In this document: positions 9,525 to 18,517 of the stretch, piece after piece
How the letters are laid out: each line of letters begins with the position of its first letter
Numbering within the stretch: the first letter of the stretch is position 1
From: Promethearchaeota archaeon
Lineage (GTDB): Archaea > Asgardarchaeota > Lokiarchaeia > Sigyniarchaeales > SOKP01
NCBI GenBank assembly: GCA_016839745.1
Contig: JAEOTS010000188.1
Location: forward strand, 1-49,548
Reading direction: 5' to 3'
Length of the DNA stretch: 49,548 nt
Translations under genes and position numbers: made by a program
Notes under the pieces: model-generated
The model's input: only the letters and a program-made list of their open reading frames with translations
Database searches by the model: none
What the model was told of the DNA's origin: nothing

Positions 9525-9827
9525 TTTTTAACACTTAGATTTATAAATTTATTTAATTAAACCCCTTGTTTTTGAAACTGAAGTGCTGTTTCTAATTTTG
9601 TCGGTAATCTGCTATAATGCCTACTAAATTGTCTATTTTTGAGGGTAATTAGGGCTATAATCTCAATTTTGCATATACTATTGTTTTTCTAATATTAAAT
9701 TAAGAGCTAACGATATATTAATGGATTAATAATGCAGAACTAAAATCTAAAATAACAGCAAATTATTAGATAAATAAAGTTAAATTGAATAACGTCCAAA
9801 AACATCTTTAAGAATGGTTGATTTTGT
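9525..9827. other. Gene-free stretch, nothing distinct seen
   Basis: These 303 bp separate the start of the small minus-strand gene from the start of the plus-strand membrane protein. They are AT-rich with stops in all frames. I find no tRNA, strong inverted repeat or tandem repeat. Promoters for both divergent genes presumably lie here. Confidence 0.4.
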
Positions 9828-10856
9828 ATGGGATTTATAGCTGGACTTAAGGGCGTATTTAAAAAACCATTATACATTTTTATTATAAGCTCATTTATTC
9901 TAACTTGGATTCTGATTATTTCTTTTAAATTCTTACCCAGTGAAGTGTTAGGCTTATCAATATTAATATTTGGAGGAAGTTTATTATATTTTGTCATAAT
10001 TTTATTTCTCATCTCCTTCTTTAAACAAATTGAAGAAATGAACAAGTGGTTCTTCGTTATCATTTATGTGGTTTCGATAATTTTAACATTTATTTTAAAT
10101 CGCTCTATTTTTTTCCCCACCTCTGAATTATATTTTATTATTCCCCTTACCATTAATCAATTTTTTACAGCTTTCTTTGCATTTAAAATATGCATGGATT
10201 CATCTACAAAGATAGATGATTTTCTCTATAAAAAGGAGAAGTCTCGGATAATAACTCGAATACTTGAATTTTGCCTTTTTGGTTTTTTAAATTTGTGGAT
10301 AATTAGAATTACAGTAATTTTCTTCAGTTTTACACCAACAATATTGCTCCTTATTGTGATAAGAATGCTTCAAATAATGTTTTGGGTAAATGTAAGTTTA
10401 TTAGGGATTGTTTTTATTCGTTTAATTATAACAAAGAAGTTTTCAGCATACATAACTCTGTTTTTCCTGCTCACTCTTTTTTACGCTTTATACATACTTT
10501 TTGATTATTTATATGGAATCTTTTTCAGCACTGAATCAGGTGATCCTATATATGCCATTACTTCATTTCTCATTGATGCTTTACTATTTTTATATATCTT
10601 GGGTACGGTTTATAGTAGAGTTGATTACATCCAAACCAAGCTAAAAATCCTTAAAGTAGATACTATAGCATTATTTCTTATAATAATGAAAATATATGTT
10701 CAGGTTTCAAAAATTGTTCCAAAAATTGTTGCAGAAGAGATGCAAATCCTACAAGCAGGAGGACTATTTGCTATCTTTGTTTTCTTCACTCTACTCTTTG
10801 GAATATATTCGATTATCGCTCATAAACATAAAAAGAAAAAAAAAGCAGGAAGTTAA
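9828..10856 (+). CDS. Multi-pass membrane protein of unknown function
   Basis: This 342-residue, very hydrophobic protein has about eight to ten predicted membrane segments and ends in a Lys-rich cytoplasmic tail (HKHKKKKKAGS). Charged linkers occur near residues 123-140 (SSTKIDDFLYKKEKS) and 260-275. The segment layout resembles the membrane sensor halves of archaeal signalling proteins. No kinase, HAMP or effector domain follows, so it could equally be a channel or transporter. I do not recognise a family. It converges on the next gene, whose stop lies only 4 bp away. Confidence 0.6.
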   Translation: MGFIAGLKGVFKKPLYIFIISSFILTWILIISFKFLPSEVLGLSILIFGGSLLYFVIILFLISFFKQIEEMNKWFFVIIYVVSIILTFILNRSIFFPTSELYFIIPLTINQFFTAFFAFKICMDSSTKIDDFLYKKEKSRIITRILEFCLFGFLNLWIIRITVIFFSFTPTILLLIVIRMLQIMFWVNVSLLGIVFIRLIITKKFSAYITLFFLLTLFYALYILFDYLYGIFFSTESGDPIYAITSFLIDALLFLYILGTVYSRVDYIQTKLKILKVDTIALFLIIMKIYVQVSKIVPKIVAEEMQILQAGGLFAIFVFFTLLFGIYSIIAHKHKKKKKAGS

Positions 10857-10860
10857 TCAC

Positions 10861-11358
10861 TTAATACATTTCTGCCTTCGCAAATAATAGCGCGAAACAA
10901 CCGTAAAAAATGCCGTTTACAGCCCCACTTAATATAAATCCAATAATTGCCATAAGGGGATCAGCTAACTGAATGAAGGCTAAAACACTCAAAGCCGCAG
11001 AGCCGATTAAAGCAGCAATCATCCAACCTCCAAAACTACCCCCTTTCCCGTCTCCAGTTCGTCCCGCAACTAATGACGCAACAAATGGAGAAACTATAAA
11101 TCCAATGCTTTGAATTAACATAGCATCAAAAGCGCCTAAAGAAATTTGAATAGACATCAAACTTATGACAGTTCCAGGCATTAAACTAATAGGTTCAAAA
11201 AATACTAAAATAATGATTAGAGGTTCGCTACTTATAGCCGAAAAGAGCAAATTTAATTCGCTGCTAACCGTATAAACGATTATAATGAACAGAAAATTTA
11301 GACCAATAAATGCTAGTAAACTGAAACCTAGCGCCTTACCTAACCCGATCTTAATCAA
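10861..11358 (-). CDS. Small Gly/Ala-rich integral membrane protein
   Basis: The protein has 165 residues and four or five hydrophobic segments. A Gly-rich loop (AGRTGDGKGG near residues 99-108) comes before the last pair of segments. It is similar in style to small archaeal DUF-type membrane proteins, but I cannot name the family with confidence. The start is TTG (TTG ATT AAG ATC), directly before the first membrane helix. Confidence 0.55.
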   Translation of the reverse strand: MIKIGLGKALGFSLLAFIGLNFLFIIIVYTVSSELNLLFSAISSEPLIIILVFFEPISLMPGTVISLMSIQISLGAFDAMLIQSIGFIVSPFVASLVAGRTGDGKGGSFGGWMIAALIGSAALSVLAFIQLADPLMAIIGFILSGAVNGIFYGCFALLFAKAEMY

Positions 11359-11577
11359 CTTTTTTTTACAAGTGTATTTTCAATTTAAATAAATAATACT
11401 ATGTATAAAATAGATTGTAAAAGTTATATAAATTTATTTAAGTCCAATTTTTAATGTTGAATTTTACTAATTCTAAAAAAGATACTTGAAAAAAGCCTTG
11501 AATTGGTAAATTTCACAAATTTTTTGTAGTTTCTCCTATATTTAAATAATAAATATTTCTAATTATAATTTAAGGCT

Positions 11578-12615
11578 ATGAGAGAGAATCAAAATAAATT
11601 CCATATAGGTAAATTAAAGCATAAATTTCTCAATAAGATGTTGGAAAATTTTGTATCAACTACCCATTTAAAAGATAGTAGAGTCGTTGTTGGCTCACAA
11701 ATAGGAGAAGATGCTGCTGTAATAGATATGGGCGATAAATATTTAGTCGCTAAAACAGATCCAATAACATTTGTAACTGGTGAAATTGGATACTATGCTG
11801 TAAACATTAATGTTAACGATGTTGTTTGCACAGGAGCCACACCTAAATGGTTTCAATCCACTATATTATTACCTGCAGGTCTAATTGATGAAGATTTAAT
11901 CGAGTATATTTTTAAAAACATCCATGACACATGCAAATCTTTAGGAATAACTGTTGTTGGTGGACACACAGAAATTACATCGGGAATTGATAGACCAATA
12001 GTAATTGGTTCTCTTCTTGGCGAAGTTGAGAAAGAACAACTAGTTTTATCTTCAGGGGCACATGCAAACGATTCAATTATCCTAACCAAGGGAATTTTTA
12101 TTGAAGGCACAGCCATTATCGCTCGTGAAAAAGAAGATATTCTAAAACAAAAAGGTTTTGATGATGAATTTATTAAAAAATGTAAAAAATACCTTTACAA
12201 TCCAGGAATTAGCATCTATAATGAAGCTTTAATATCCAACGATAATTTTCTTCTAACATCTATGCATGATTTGACTGAAGGGGGATTATTTTGCGGTCTT
12301 GCCGAAATAGCAATCGCGTCTGATTTAGGCTTATTAATCAAAAAAGAACAAATAAATGTTTTACCAGAACCATTGGAATTAAGTAAAGTTTTCAAAATAA
12401 ATCCATATAGCACAATTTCATCTGGCTCTCTTTTAATTTCAATCAATGATGAATTTGCTGAAGATTTAATTAATTTATTAAGAAAGAATGGGATTAGTTC
12501 TGGAGTGATTGGAAATTTTACTTCAGAAAAAAGGGAGTATTTAATTCTTGATGAAAATCATAAGAAATCGCAAATGAGTTATACTGAAGTAGACGAAATT
12601 ACTAAAATTTTGTAA
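11578..12615 (+). CDS. AIR synthase (PurM)/HypE-like protein
   Basis: The protein has 345 residues and the two-domain PurM/HypE fold. The N-terminal part carries the GEDAAVIDMGDKYLVAKTD segment (near residues 43-61), the family's ATP/Mg-binding strand. It continues with the NVNDVVCTGATPKWF helix and GGHTEIT (near 124-130). The C-terminal half has MHDLTEGGL (near 225-233), the glycine-rich motif of the second domain. HypE dehydrates a thiocarboxamide to the nitrile of the [NiFe]-hydrogenase CN ligand and needs a C-terminal Cys. Here the C-terminus lacks the PRIC-type tail, so this is more likely one of the archaeal AIR-synthase-related paralogues than true HypE. No other hyp genes are near. 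Confidence 0.8.
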   Translation: MRENQNKFHIGKLKHKFLNKMLENFVSTTHLKDSRVVVGSQIGEDAAVIDMGDKYLVAKTDPITFVTGEIGYYAVNINVNDVVCTGATPKWFQSTILLPAGLIDEDLIEYIFKNIHDTCKSLGITVVGGHTEITSGIDRPIVIGSLLGEVEKEQLVLSSGAHANDSIILTKGIFIEGTAIIAREKEDILKQKGFDDEFIKKCKKYLYNPGISIYNEALISNDNFLLTSMHDLTEGGLFCGLAEIAIASDLGLLIKKEQINVLPEPLELSKVFKINPYSTISSGSLLISINDEFAEDLINLLRKNGISSGVIGNFTSEKREYLILDENHKKSQMSYTEVDEITKIL

Positions 12616-12798
12616 TTATTTAGCTAATCAATATCAAATTTGCATTTTTAAGATAAATATTTAGCTTTTGCACTTTTACTAAGATTTTTATTTTTAGATT
12701 TTCACTTTTAATATATACCAGTATTTTATATTTTTATAATTAAGGGTTGTTTTAACTAAAAATATACGAATAATTTATTAAATTAAAATCTGATTAAT

Positions 12799-14715
12799 TT
12801 GGTAAACAAGGAATTACTTACGATACTGAAATCCATCGGAGAGAAAGCAAGAGGGAAAGAATTAACTCTTAAAATGAATTCCCACGTTTTTTTTGACATT
12901 TTAGAATCTAAAAACAATTCCTTTATCGAATTTAAAGAAGAAATTAGAAAAGAATGGGGACAGTTCAAATCTAAAAATCAAAATAGAATAATCAAGAAAA
13001 CTTATAGTACGTTTTTTTTCCGATATTTTCACGAGTATTTTAAATTTTATCTGCAAAATTTTTGCGGGTTTGATACCAATTCCTTAGACTTAATAATAAA
13101 AGAGAAGATTTCTGACGACCAACTATTTTTAGAGTATAGCTATTACTTATCTCCCGAAGAACAGGATTATTTTAAGGAATTCAGCAAGACATTTAATGAT
13201 AGTGCTGATGGCATTACTTCACCATTTGGATATCTTTATCTAGTAGTAGCGATATTAGGTGTAATCCTAAGAAAGCTATTGGAAGAAAAATTTTATATTG
13301 TGTTAGACGGAGCTATATTAAAAAATGGTGAAAATAAGAATACTTTAAAATTCTTAGTAGTGATCAAAAATAGTCACGACGAATTGTATGACAACTATTA
13401 TAATATGTATTTATACTACTTTTTGAAATATTTTAAAGAAGTACCAAAAACATATTTAGATAAATTATTAGAAGGAAGAGAAAAATTATACAAAATCGCA
13501 CTTAATGAATATTCTTTTGCCAAAGATAAACTCGTCGATCTGTTATATTACTTTTATAAAAAGTGTAATCTGCTCCAAAATTTTTCACCGTTATTAGATT
13601 TCTTGAATTTTGTCTGTAGTAGAGTAGAAGACTCTGTTTTTCCTAAACTAGATATTATAAAAAAAGAATTTTTACAGAACTTTGATTATACTAATGAAAA
13701 GAAAAACTCCCTACTTAGAATTTTTGATTTTATAGACAAAAAATCAACTTTATACTCGACTTTTCAAGCAAATAATTTACCATCTCAAAAGGCTCAATTT
13801 AATTTGTTTTTATTGTATACAAAATATTTTTTTGGTAGCGGAAGTTTAGAAGCTTTAGAAGTTGGCGATCTGTTGTTTTTACCGGAGGACTTTAAAATTG
13901 CTTTGAATAAAACTAATAAAAAAATAGAAAACAAAATTAATGCTAATACAGTAAAAGATATTCAAGAATTTTTGGATAGTTTCGCAATTATTTCGAATTT
14001 AGAAAACCCAAATCTGGTTTTTAAAATAATATTCAATAAAGATATTTCTCAGATTAATTACGACTTCTTTAGAGCTTTCTTAACTAGTTTGAACACAAGC
14101 ATTAGATGTTTAATTGAAAGTGAAAACAAAACCTTAGAAGAAATCCCAAATAATGAACCTTTGAGTTTTAAAGTAGTTGTTGATCATATCTGTAGGATGC
14201 TCTACACCTTAATAGATAAAATATTTATTAGAAAACTCCCAGGACAAGCTTCTAAAAACTTTATTGACCCGAGAAGCCGATATATTGGGAGAAATATTGC
14301 TTTGAGAGTACTAGAATTATTTATATTCAGCGACTTAAATGTGTCAGACGATGTTTGGCCCGATTATATTATTAGCATGAATAAGGATGTCTTATTAAAG
14401 GATTTAGAAAATTACCATCTAAAAATTCCGGAAAAGCATTTTTACCAATATGAAGATATAGCCCGATTTGTAGTCACTTTTAATTTTTTATCTTCAGCTA
14501 ATCAGCTTATATTCGAAGAATGGATACTCAATGGGATTATTATTCCAATAAATAATTTTATTTTAAAAATTCGCAGATTAATTGAAGAGAGTAATAAGAA
14601 ATCTAAGACTTATGAAGTTTTAAGAGATTTTTTTATAAAAAACACAAAAGAAATCAAAAATGTTCAAGACTTAGAGTTTATATGCAAGCAAATCTCAGTC
14701 ATCTGGGAAGATTAG
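12799..14715 (+). CDS. Protein of unknown function (638 residues)
   Basis: I do not recognise this protein. It is predicted soluble and almost entirely helical, rich in Lys, Phe, Leu and Asn, with possible helical-repeat character across residues 150-400. A short Arg-rich stretch near residues 494-500 (DPRSRYIGRN) is the only sharply conserved-looking segment. No nucleotide-binding, metal or membrane motif is visible. The annotated start is TTG (TTG GTA AAC AAG). An in-frame ATT two codons upstream is an alternative in view of the AUU starts elsewhere in this window. It converges on mobB with an 18-bp gap. In composition and lack of motifs it resembles the 1206-residue protein at 4050, but I see no clear sequence match. 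Confidence 0.7.
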   Translation: MVNKELLTILKSIGEKARGKELTLKMNSHVFFDILESKNNSFIEFKEEIRKEWGQFKSKNQNRIIKKTYSTFFFRYFHEYFKFYLQNFCGFDTNSLDLIIKEKISDDQLFLEYSYYLSPEEQDYFKEFSKTFNDSADGITSPFGYLYLVVAILGVILRKLLEEKFYIVLDGAILKNGENKNTLKFLVVIKNSHDELYDNYYNMYLYYFLKYFKEVPKTYLDKLLEGREKLYKIALNEYSFAKDKLVDLLYYFYKKCNLLQNFSPLLDFLNFVCSRVEDSVFPKLDIIKKEFLQNFDYTNEKKNSLLRIFDFIDKKSTLYSTFQANNLPSQKAQFNLFLLYTKYFFGSGSLEALEVGDLLFLPEDFKIALNKTNKKIENKINANTVKDIQEFLDSFAIISNLENPNLVFKIIFNKDISQINYDFFRAFLTSLNTSIRCLIESENKTLEEIPNNEPLSFKVVVDHICRMLYTLIDKIFIRKLPGQASKNFIDPRSRYIGRNIALRVLELFIFSDLNVSDDVWPDYIISMNKDVLLKDLENYHLKIPEKHFYQYEDIARFVVTFNFLSSANQLIFEEWILNGIIIPINNFILKIRRLIEESNKKSKTYEVLRDFFIKNTKEIKNVQDLEFICKQISVIWED

Positions 14716-14733
14716 AAATAACCAACTTGATCC

Positions 14734-15246
14734 TTAAAGTTCCGTAAATAATTCAAAAATCTTACAGAATTCTTTGAAATTTTTTTCGACATCAACTACC
14801 GGCAGATATAATCCTTCACCTTGAGCAAAATCACTCGTAGTAATTATACCAGATATCATTTTAATATTTTCATTCAACTGTGATCCTATATGATTTAAAT
14901 CTTCTACACATAAAATAGTTGGGTAAGGTAGATTCCTAAAACTCTCAAAAAAAATCATATCTAATTTAAAGGGGCTGTCATCAAGCCATTGTATTAAATC
15001 GTCTAAAATGACTTCTTTCTTTAGAAAAATTGCACTTTCATCAAATCTATTTTTTATAATGGAAAAAACTGCGCCTGATTGAGAGAATCTAAACGAATCT
15101 TTTCCTTCTTCGTCGATCCGATGTTCGTGTATATATTTTATCACACCTACTTCAAGGTTAAGCTCAAACTTCAATTTCCTTATAAGATTTTCGATAAGAT
15201 ATGTCTTTCCACTCCCTGAATACCCAATTACACTAATTATTCTAAT
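14734..15246 (-). CDS. mobB: MobB-like P-loop protein (molybdopterin-guanine dinucleotide biosynthesis), ATT start
   Basis: From ATT at 15244-15246 this encodes 170 residues, the normal length of MobB, the GTP-binding adapter that helps MobA attach GMP to molybdopterin. The N-terminus has strand-loop GYSGSGKT (Walker A, residues 8-15). It continues with the typical VGVIKYIHEHR segment and GKDSFRFSQSGA, the MobB lid-region signature. The upstream in-frame stop lies about 18 codons before the Walker A. Between them there is no ATG, GTG or TTG; the first canonical start (15174) is after the P-loop. A GGTGG Shine-Dalgarno core at 15253-15257 lies 6 nt before the ATT. Alternative: a one-base error in the T6 run would bring a GTG into frame. 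No other molybdopterin gene is nearby. Confidence 0.85.
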   Translation of the reverse strand: MRIISVIGYSGSGKTYLIENLIRKLKFELNLEVGVIKYIHEHRIDEEGKDSFRFSQSGAVFSIIKNRFDESAIFLKKEVILDDLIQWLDDSPFKLDMIFFESFRNLPYPTILCVEDLNHIGSQLNENIKMISGIITTSDFAQGEGLYLPVVDVEKNFKEFCKIFELFTEL

Positions 15247-15364
15247 AAAAAACCACCAAATCTTAGATTTTGAAAAACAAGAGATTTAATATAATTATTA
15301 ATATCTAAAAAGTGTTAAAAGAATTAACTTTACGTTAAGATGAAAGAAAAAGTTCCTCGTAATT

Positions 15365-17362
15365 ATGCCTAGTAAAAATGAAATAATCGTGTTCGATGCA
15401 AATTTTTTTATTTGTATGAATTCTATTAGAGCAAAAAATATTCTGGGAAATTTAGAACAAGCAGGTTCAGATTTAGGGTTTAAATATTATATTAGCGCCG
15501 TTGTATTTGATGAAATTAAAGCGCCTACTACTTTTCGAGAAAAATTTCAAAAAGTAATAAATGTTGAAAAGATTGAAAGTTTAGAAATTGAATCTATTAA
15601 AAACGATCTTAGTGAGCATGGTATTCGTTTTCCTGCTCAAGATCCGGATTTATCCTTGTTATCTTTATCTCAGAAATTACTTGGTGATGATCATCGTTCT
15701 ATTAATTTAGTTTCTGACGATTTTAAACTCGTTAAAAACGCTAATTTGTTCTTCCACGGAAAGATAAACATTTTATCTCTGTCCAGTTTTCTATTAAAAA
15801 TTCATAGAACAATTTCTAATAAGCAACTACGGAGCTATTTCAAAAACACATGGAAGAAAAGTTTGAACTACACGCTTTCTTATATGATAGAACGCTCTAA
15901 GATTTATCCTGCTGAAGAAAAAATAACATGGTTAATTGAAAAGGCGATTAGTGTGACACAAGATTCAATAATAACCCAAGATGCACATTATATGGATAGT
16001 CAAAAACAGCCCGTCAAGTTTGAAATTGGTGCAAGCAAATACGAGCAAGAAATCACAATTTGTGAAAAATATATTGAAAACCAGAAACTGGCAAATAGTG
16101 AAGAGGAGCTCGTATCTGGAATAATAAATTTCCTTGAAAATTTAAAAATCTCTCGCGAATATGTAAAAGAAGCTCGTAAAGCGATTGAGAAACACGATTC
16201 TAAAAACGCTGTGAAATATTTAAAGAAGGGGAATGGTTTCTTAATTTCACTTTTGCAAATAGCCTCTGGTCAATTAACTAATTTAAAGGAGTACGATATC
16301 GTGGAACAGTTGATATGTAGCGAAATTTCAAAAATGGAATTCTTAAGGGCCTTTATTTTAATTTCTTTAGGAAGAGTAAATAACGCTATAGATTCTTTGG
16401 AAAGAGCAGCGCTATTTTCTACAATAATTCATAATCATCAAACGTGTTTGACTTTAAATTATGTAAAGGCTCTGATCTTGTTATTTCATGGGCTCTACAA
16501 TAATGCTATAATGGCTTATAATTTTACGGAAGAACTCGCTGATATCTATAACGACGAACGCCTTAAACTCAAATGTGCAATTGGAAAAAGTATAGCGCTT
16601 TACATTCAAGGTGAAGATGGCGAGACGGCTATGGCGATTATGGAAGAAATTTCAGCCATGGATATGGAGAAGAACTTTTTAGACGCTATCATCGTCTTTA
16701 GTGAACTTGGAGATTATTTTTTAGCACTAGGTCATTCCCAATTAGCTGCAAATCTTTACAACGAGGCTCTAGAAATCAGTATTGACTATAAACTAAAAAT
16801 CAGGAGCGATATCTTAATAGAAAAGTTAAAACGCTCTTACATCGCGACCGTTTTGAATGGATACTCTACAGAAGATATTATGGTTGATAAATTAGATGTT
16901 TTGCTTAATAAAGCGTATTCAGTAAAAGATGTAGAGAAATATAACGAACAAATCAAGAAGATTTCAAGTTTTAATGTTCTCTTTTACACACCTTTCCCTT
17001 ACATTACAGGGAAAAAAAAAATAGTTCCTTATATCAAACTTCCCAAAGAGTTACAAGACGATTACTTAGAAGTAGTTCACTTTGAAAAGTTGAAGAGTAA
17101 CGGTGCCTCTAAGTATCTTTTCATAGTCTCTCATTACGAATTAGGCTTGTTAGGAATCATTCTAAAAACAGATGAAACTGTGATAGGAATCGCTGAAAAC
17201 TACACGTTAAAAATTAAGCCTACATCTAAGGTTAAAATTTACAATCCGAGCGAAGCATTAAGAGATACCTATTTAATCAGAGCAATTATCGAAGTTATAA
17301 ATAAAAATGAATGCGAAATTATATACTCATTGCCCTCTTTCTTTAAAGCACTAAATATATAA
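15365..17362 (+). CDS. PIN-domain protein with C-terminal helical (TPR-like) repeats
   Basis: This 665-residue protein opens with a PIN nuclease domain. The four expected acidic positions are present: Asp11 (FDANFF), Glu50 (VVFDEI), Asp95 (DPDLSLL) and Asp118/119 (VSDDFKL). PIN domains cut single-stranded RNA in an Mg2+/Mn2+-dependent reaction. A linker at 135-240 is followed by helical repeats (about 250-500) with TPR-like spacing, for example ALGHSQLAANLYNEALEIS. A C-terminal alpha/beta region of ~130 residues completes it. The size and fusion argue against a toxin of the VapC type and for a house-keeping or regulatory RNase acting in a complex. No antitoxin-like gene precedes it. It is divergent from mobB across 118 bp. 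Confidence 0.8.
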   Translation: MPSKNEIIVFDANFFICMNSIRAKNILGNLEQAGSDLGFKYYISAVVFDEIKAPTTFREKFQKVINVEKIESLEIESIKNDLSEHGIRFPAQDPDLSLLSLSQKLLGDDHRSINLVSDDFKLVKNANLFFHGKINILSLSSFLLKIHRTISNKQLRSYFKNTWKKSLNYTLSYMIERSKIYPAEEKITWLIEKAISVTQDSIITQDAHYMDSQKQPVKFEIGASKYEQEITICEKYIENQKLANSEEELVSGIINFLENLKISREYVKEARKAIEKHDSKNAVKYLKKGNGFLISLLQIASGQLTNLKEYDIVEQLICSEISKMEFLRAFILISLGRVNNAIDSLERAALFSTIIHNHQTCLTLNYVKALILLFHGLYNNAIMAYNFTEELADIYNDERLKLKCAIGKSIALYIQGEDGETAMAIMEEISAMDMEKNFLDAIIVFSELGDYFLALGHSQLAANLYNEALEISIDYKLKIRSDILIEKLKRSYIATVLNGYSTEDIMVDKLDVLLNKAYSVKDVEKYNEQIKKISSFNVLFYTPFPYITGKKKIVPYIKLPKELQDDYLEVVHFEKLKSNGASKYLFIVSHYELGLLGIILKTDETVIGIAENYTLKIKPTSKVKIYNPSEALRDTYLIRAIIEVINKNECEIIYSLPSFFKALNI

Positions 17363-17363
17363 C

Positions 17364-17636
17364 TTAATTTTTTCTTAATTGCTTATCTCGTTGGCTAACT
17401 TGATGGCTGTGAACAGCGCAGCTTATACAATAATATTTTTTCGTAGTTGGGGATTGAATAATCGTCCCAGTCTTCTTCAGTTCAGCATACATTCTACCAT
17501 CAACTAAAGAAGTTCGCCTAGTTACTGCCTTAGCCTTACTCCGAGGAACAGAACGGCCACATTTACTGCATTGTACATTGTTATAGCTTCCCTTACTTGA
17601 GCCGGTTTTACCGCCACTTCTTCTTTTCTTTGGAAT
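17364..17636 (-). CDS. rps26e: Small ribosomal subunit protein eS26, ATT start
   Basis: This encodes 90 residues starting PKKRRSGGKTG after the initiator, with CSKCGRSVPRSKA (residues 23-35) and YYCISCAVHSHQVS (residues 68-81). These two Cys pairs form the eS26 zinc site, and the whole matches the eS26 family end to end. eS26 binds the 3' end of 16S rRNA at the mRNA exit channel. The codon at the family start (M-P-K-K-R) is ATT (17634-17636). Going upstream in frame one reads ATC AAA GAA GCT AAA AAA and then TAG TAA, so no ATG, GTG or TTG is available. The next canonical in-frame start is Met49, which would delete the first zinc pair. A weak GCTGA lies 8 nt upstream. Confidence 0.92.
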   Translation of the reverse strand: MPKKRRSGGKTGSSKGSYNNVQCSKCGRSVPRSKAKAVTRRTSLVDGRMYAELKKTGTIIQSPTTKKYYCISCAVHSHQVSQRDKQLRKN

Positions 17637-17769
17637 GATTTTTTCAGCTTTTTTCTATTATCGTCTATTTCTACATCTTAGAATAGGACAAACCTTAAAA
17701 AATTTATTCTTTCGCTCCGAAAATTAGCAATTATTAGCGCTATGAAGGTTTCGCTAATAAATTTAGTAA

Positions 17770-18453
17770 TTAATTTTTATCGTGCGTTTCATTTTTGCTT
17801 AATGATTTGAAGGAAAATATTAATCTTTGAATTACGGTTAAAAGAAGTAGTCCTGTGAAGATTAATGTGAATATGGGGAAAAACAACGTGAAAGGAGTTC
17901 CATAAAAAAGGTTTGATAAATAAAAAATCCAAAATTCAGCGATAAAAGCAAACCACAATATAATTAATCTCTCGGCTCTTTCCATAAAGCCTACTCCTTT
18001 CATCTCAATTCCTTCGTTTTCAGCTCTCGCTCGAATATACGAAATCATAAGAATTAAAAATAGGATCATAAATCCTATAACGTAATTAAAATACCCCCCC
18101 ATTATTAACCCTAAGACTATTGCGGCATCAGAAAGTCGGTCTAGGTTTGAATCTAAAAACGCTCCTGATTTTGAAATATTATCTGTCTTCCGAGCTACTT
18201 CTCCGTCAAAGACATCAAAAGCACCTGCCCAGAACATCACAAATGGGACAATCCACGCTAAGGGAAAAGGAAAATGTAACCCCCCCCATGCAAGTAAAAC
18301 AGCAACTGCTATTGAACAGAAAAAACCACAAAACGATAAAATATTTGGTGTAAACCCATGTTTAATTAACAATTTAACCGGAAGATCAACAAATCTATTT
18401 AGAACTCTTCGTTGATTATTCCTCTTAATATTAGCTTGTTCAGATTTGCTCAA
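17770..18453 (-). CDS. CDP-alcohol phosphatidyltransferase family protein
   Basis: This 227-residue membrane enzyme has the CDP-alcohol phosphotransferase signature D-x2-D-G-x2-A-R-x8-G-x3-D-x3-D. It is visible as FDVFDGEVARKTD followed by G, LDSNLDR and D at about residues 79-109. The two Asp pairs bind metal and the last Asp is the catalytic base. About six membrane segments follow the family pattern. The enzyme joins a CDP-lipid (in archaea CDP-archaeol) to a polar head group such as inositol phosphate, serine or glycerol phosphate. The acceptor cannot be told here. The start is TTG. Confidence 0.85.
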   Translation of the reverse strand: MSKSEQANIKRNNQRRVLNRFVDLPVKLLIKHGFTPNILSFCGFFCSIAVAVLLAWGGLHFPFPLAWIVPFVMFWAGAFDVFDGEVARKTDNISKSGAFLDSNLDRLSDAAIVLGLIMGGYFNYVIGFMILFLILMISYIRARAENEGIEMKGVGFMERAERLIILWFAFIAEFWIFYLSNLFYGTPFTLFFPIFTLIFTGLLLLTVIQRLIFSFKSLSKNETHDKN

Positions 18454-18517
18454 TATTTCTGCCTAAATTGTTATTAACGATAATTAAATTTAAAAGTACT
18501 CTATAATAAAAAATTTT

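Noticed and set aside
15365..15760. VapC-type toxin
   Set aside because: The PIN domain is part of a 665-residue protein and no antitoxin gene precedes it.
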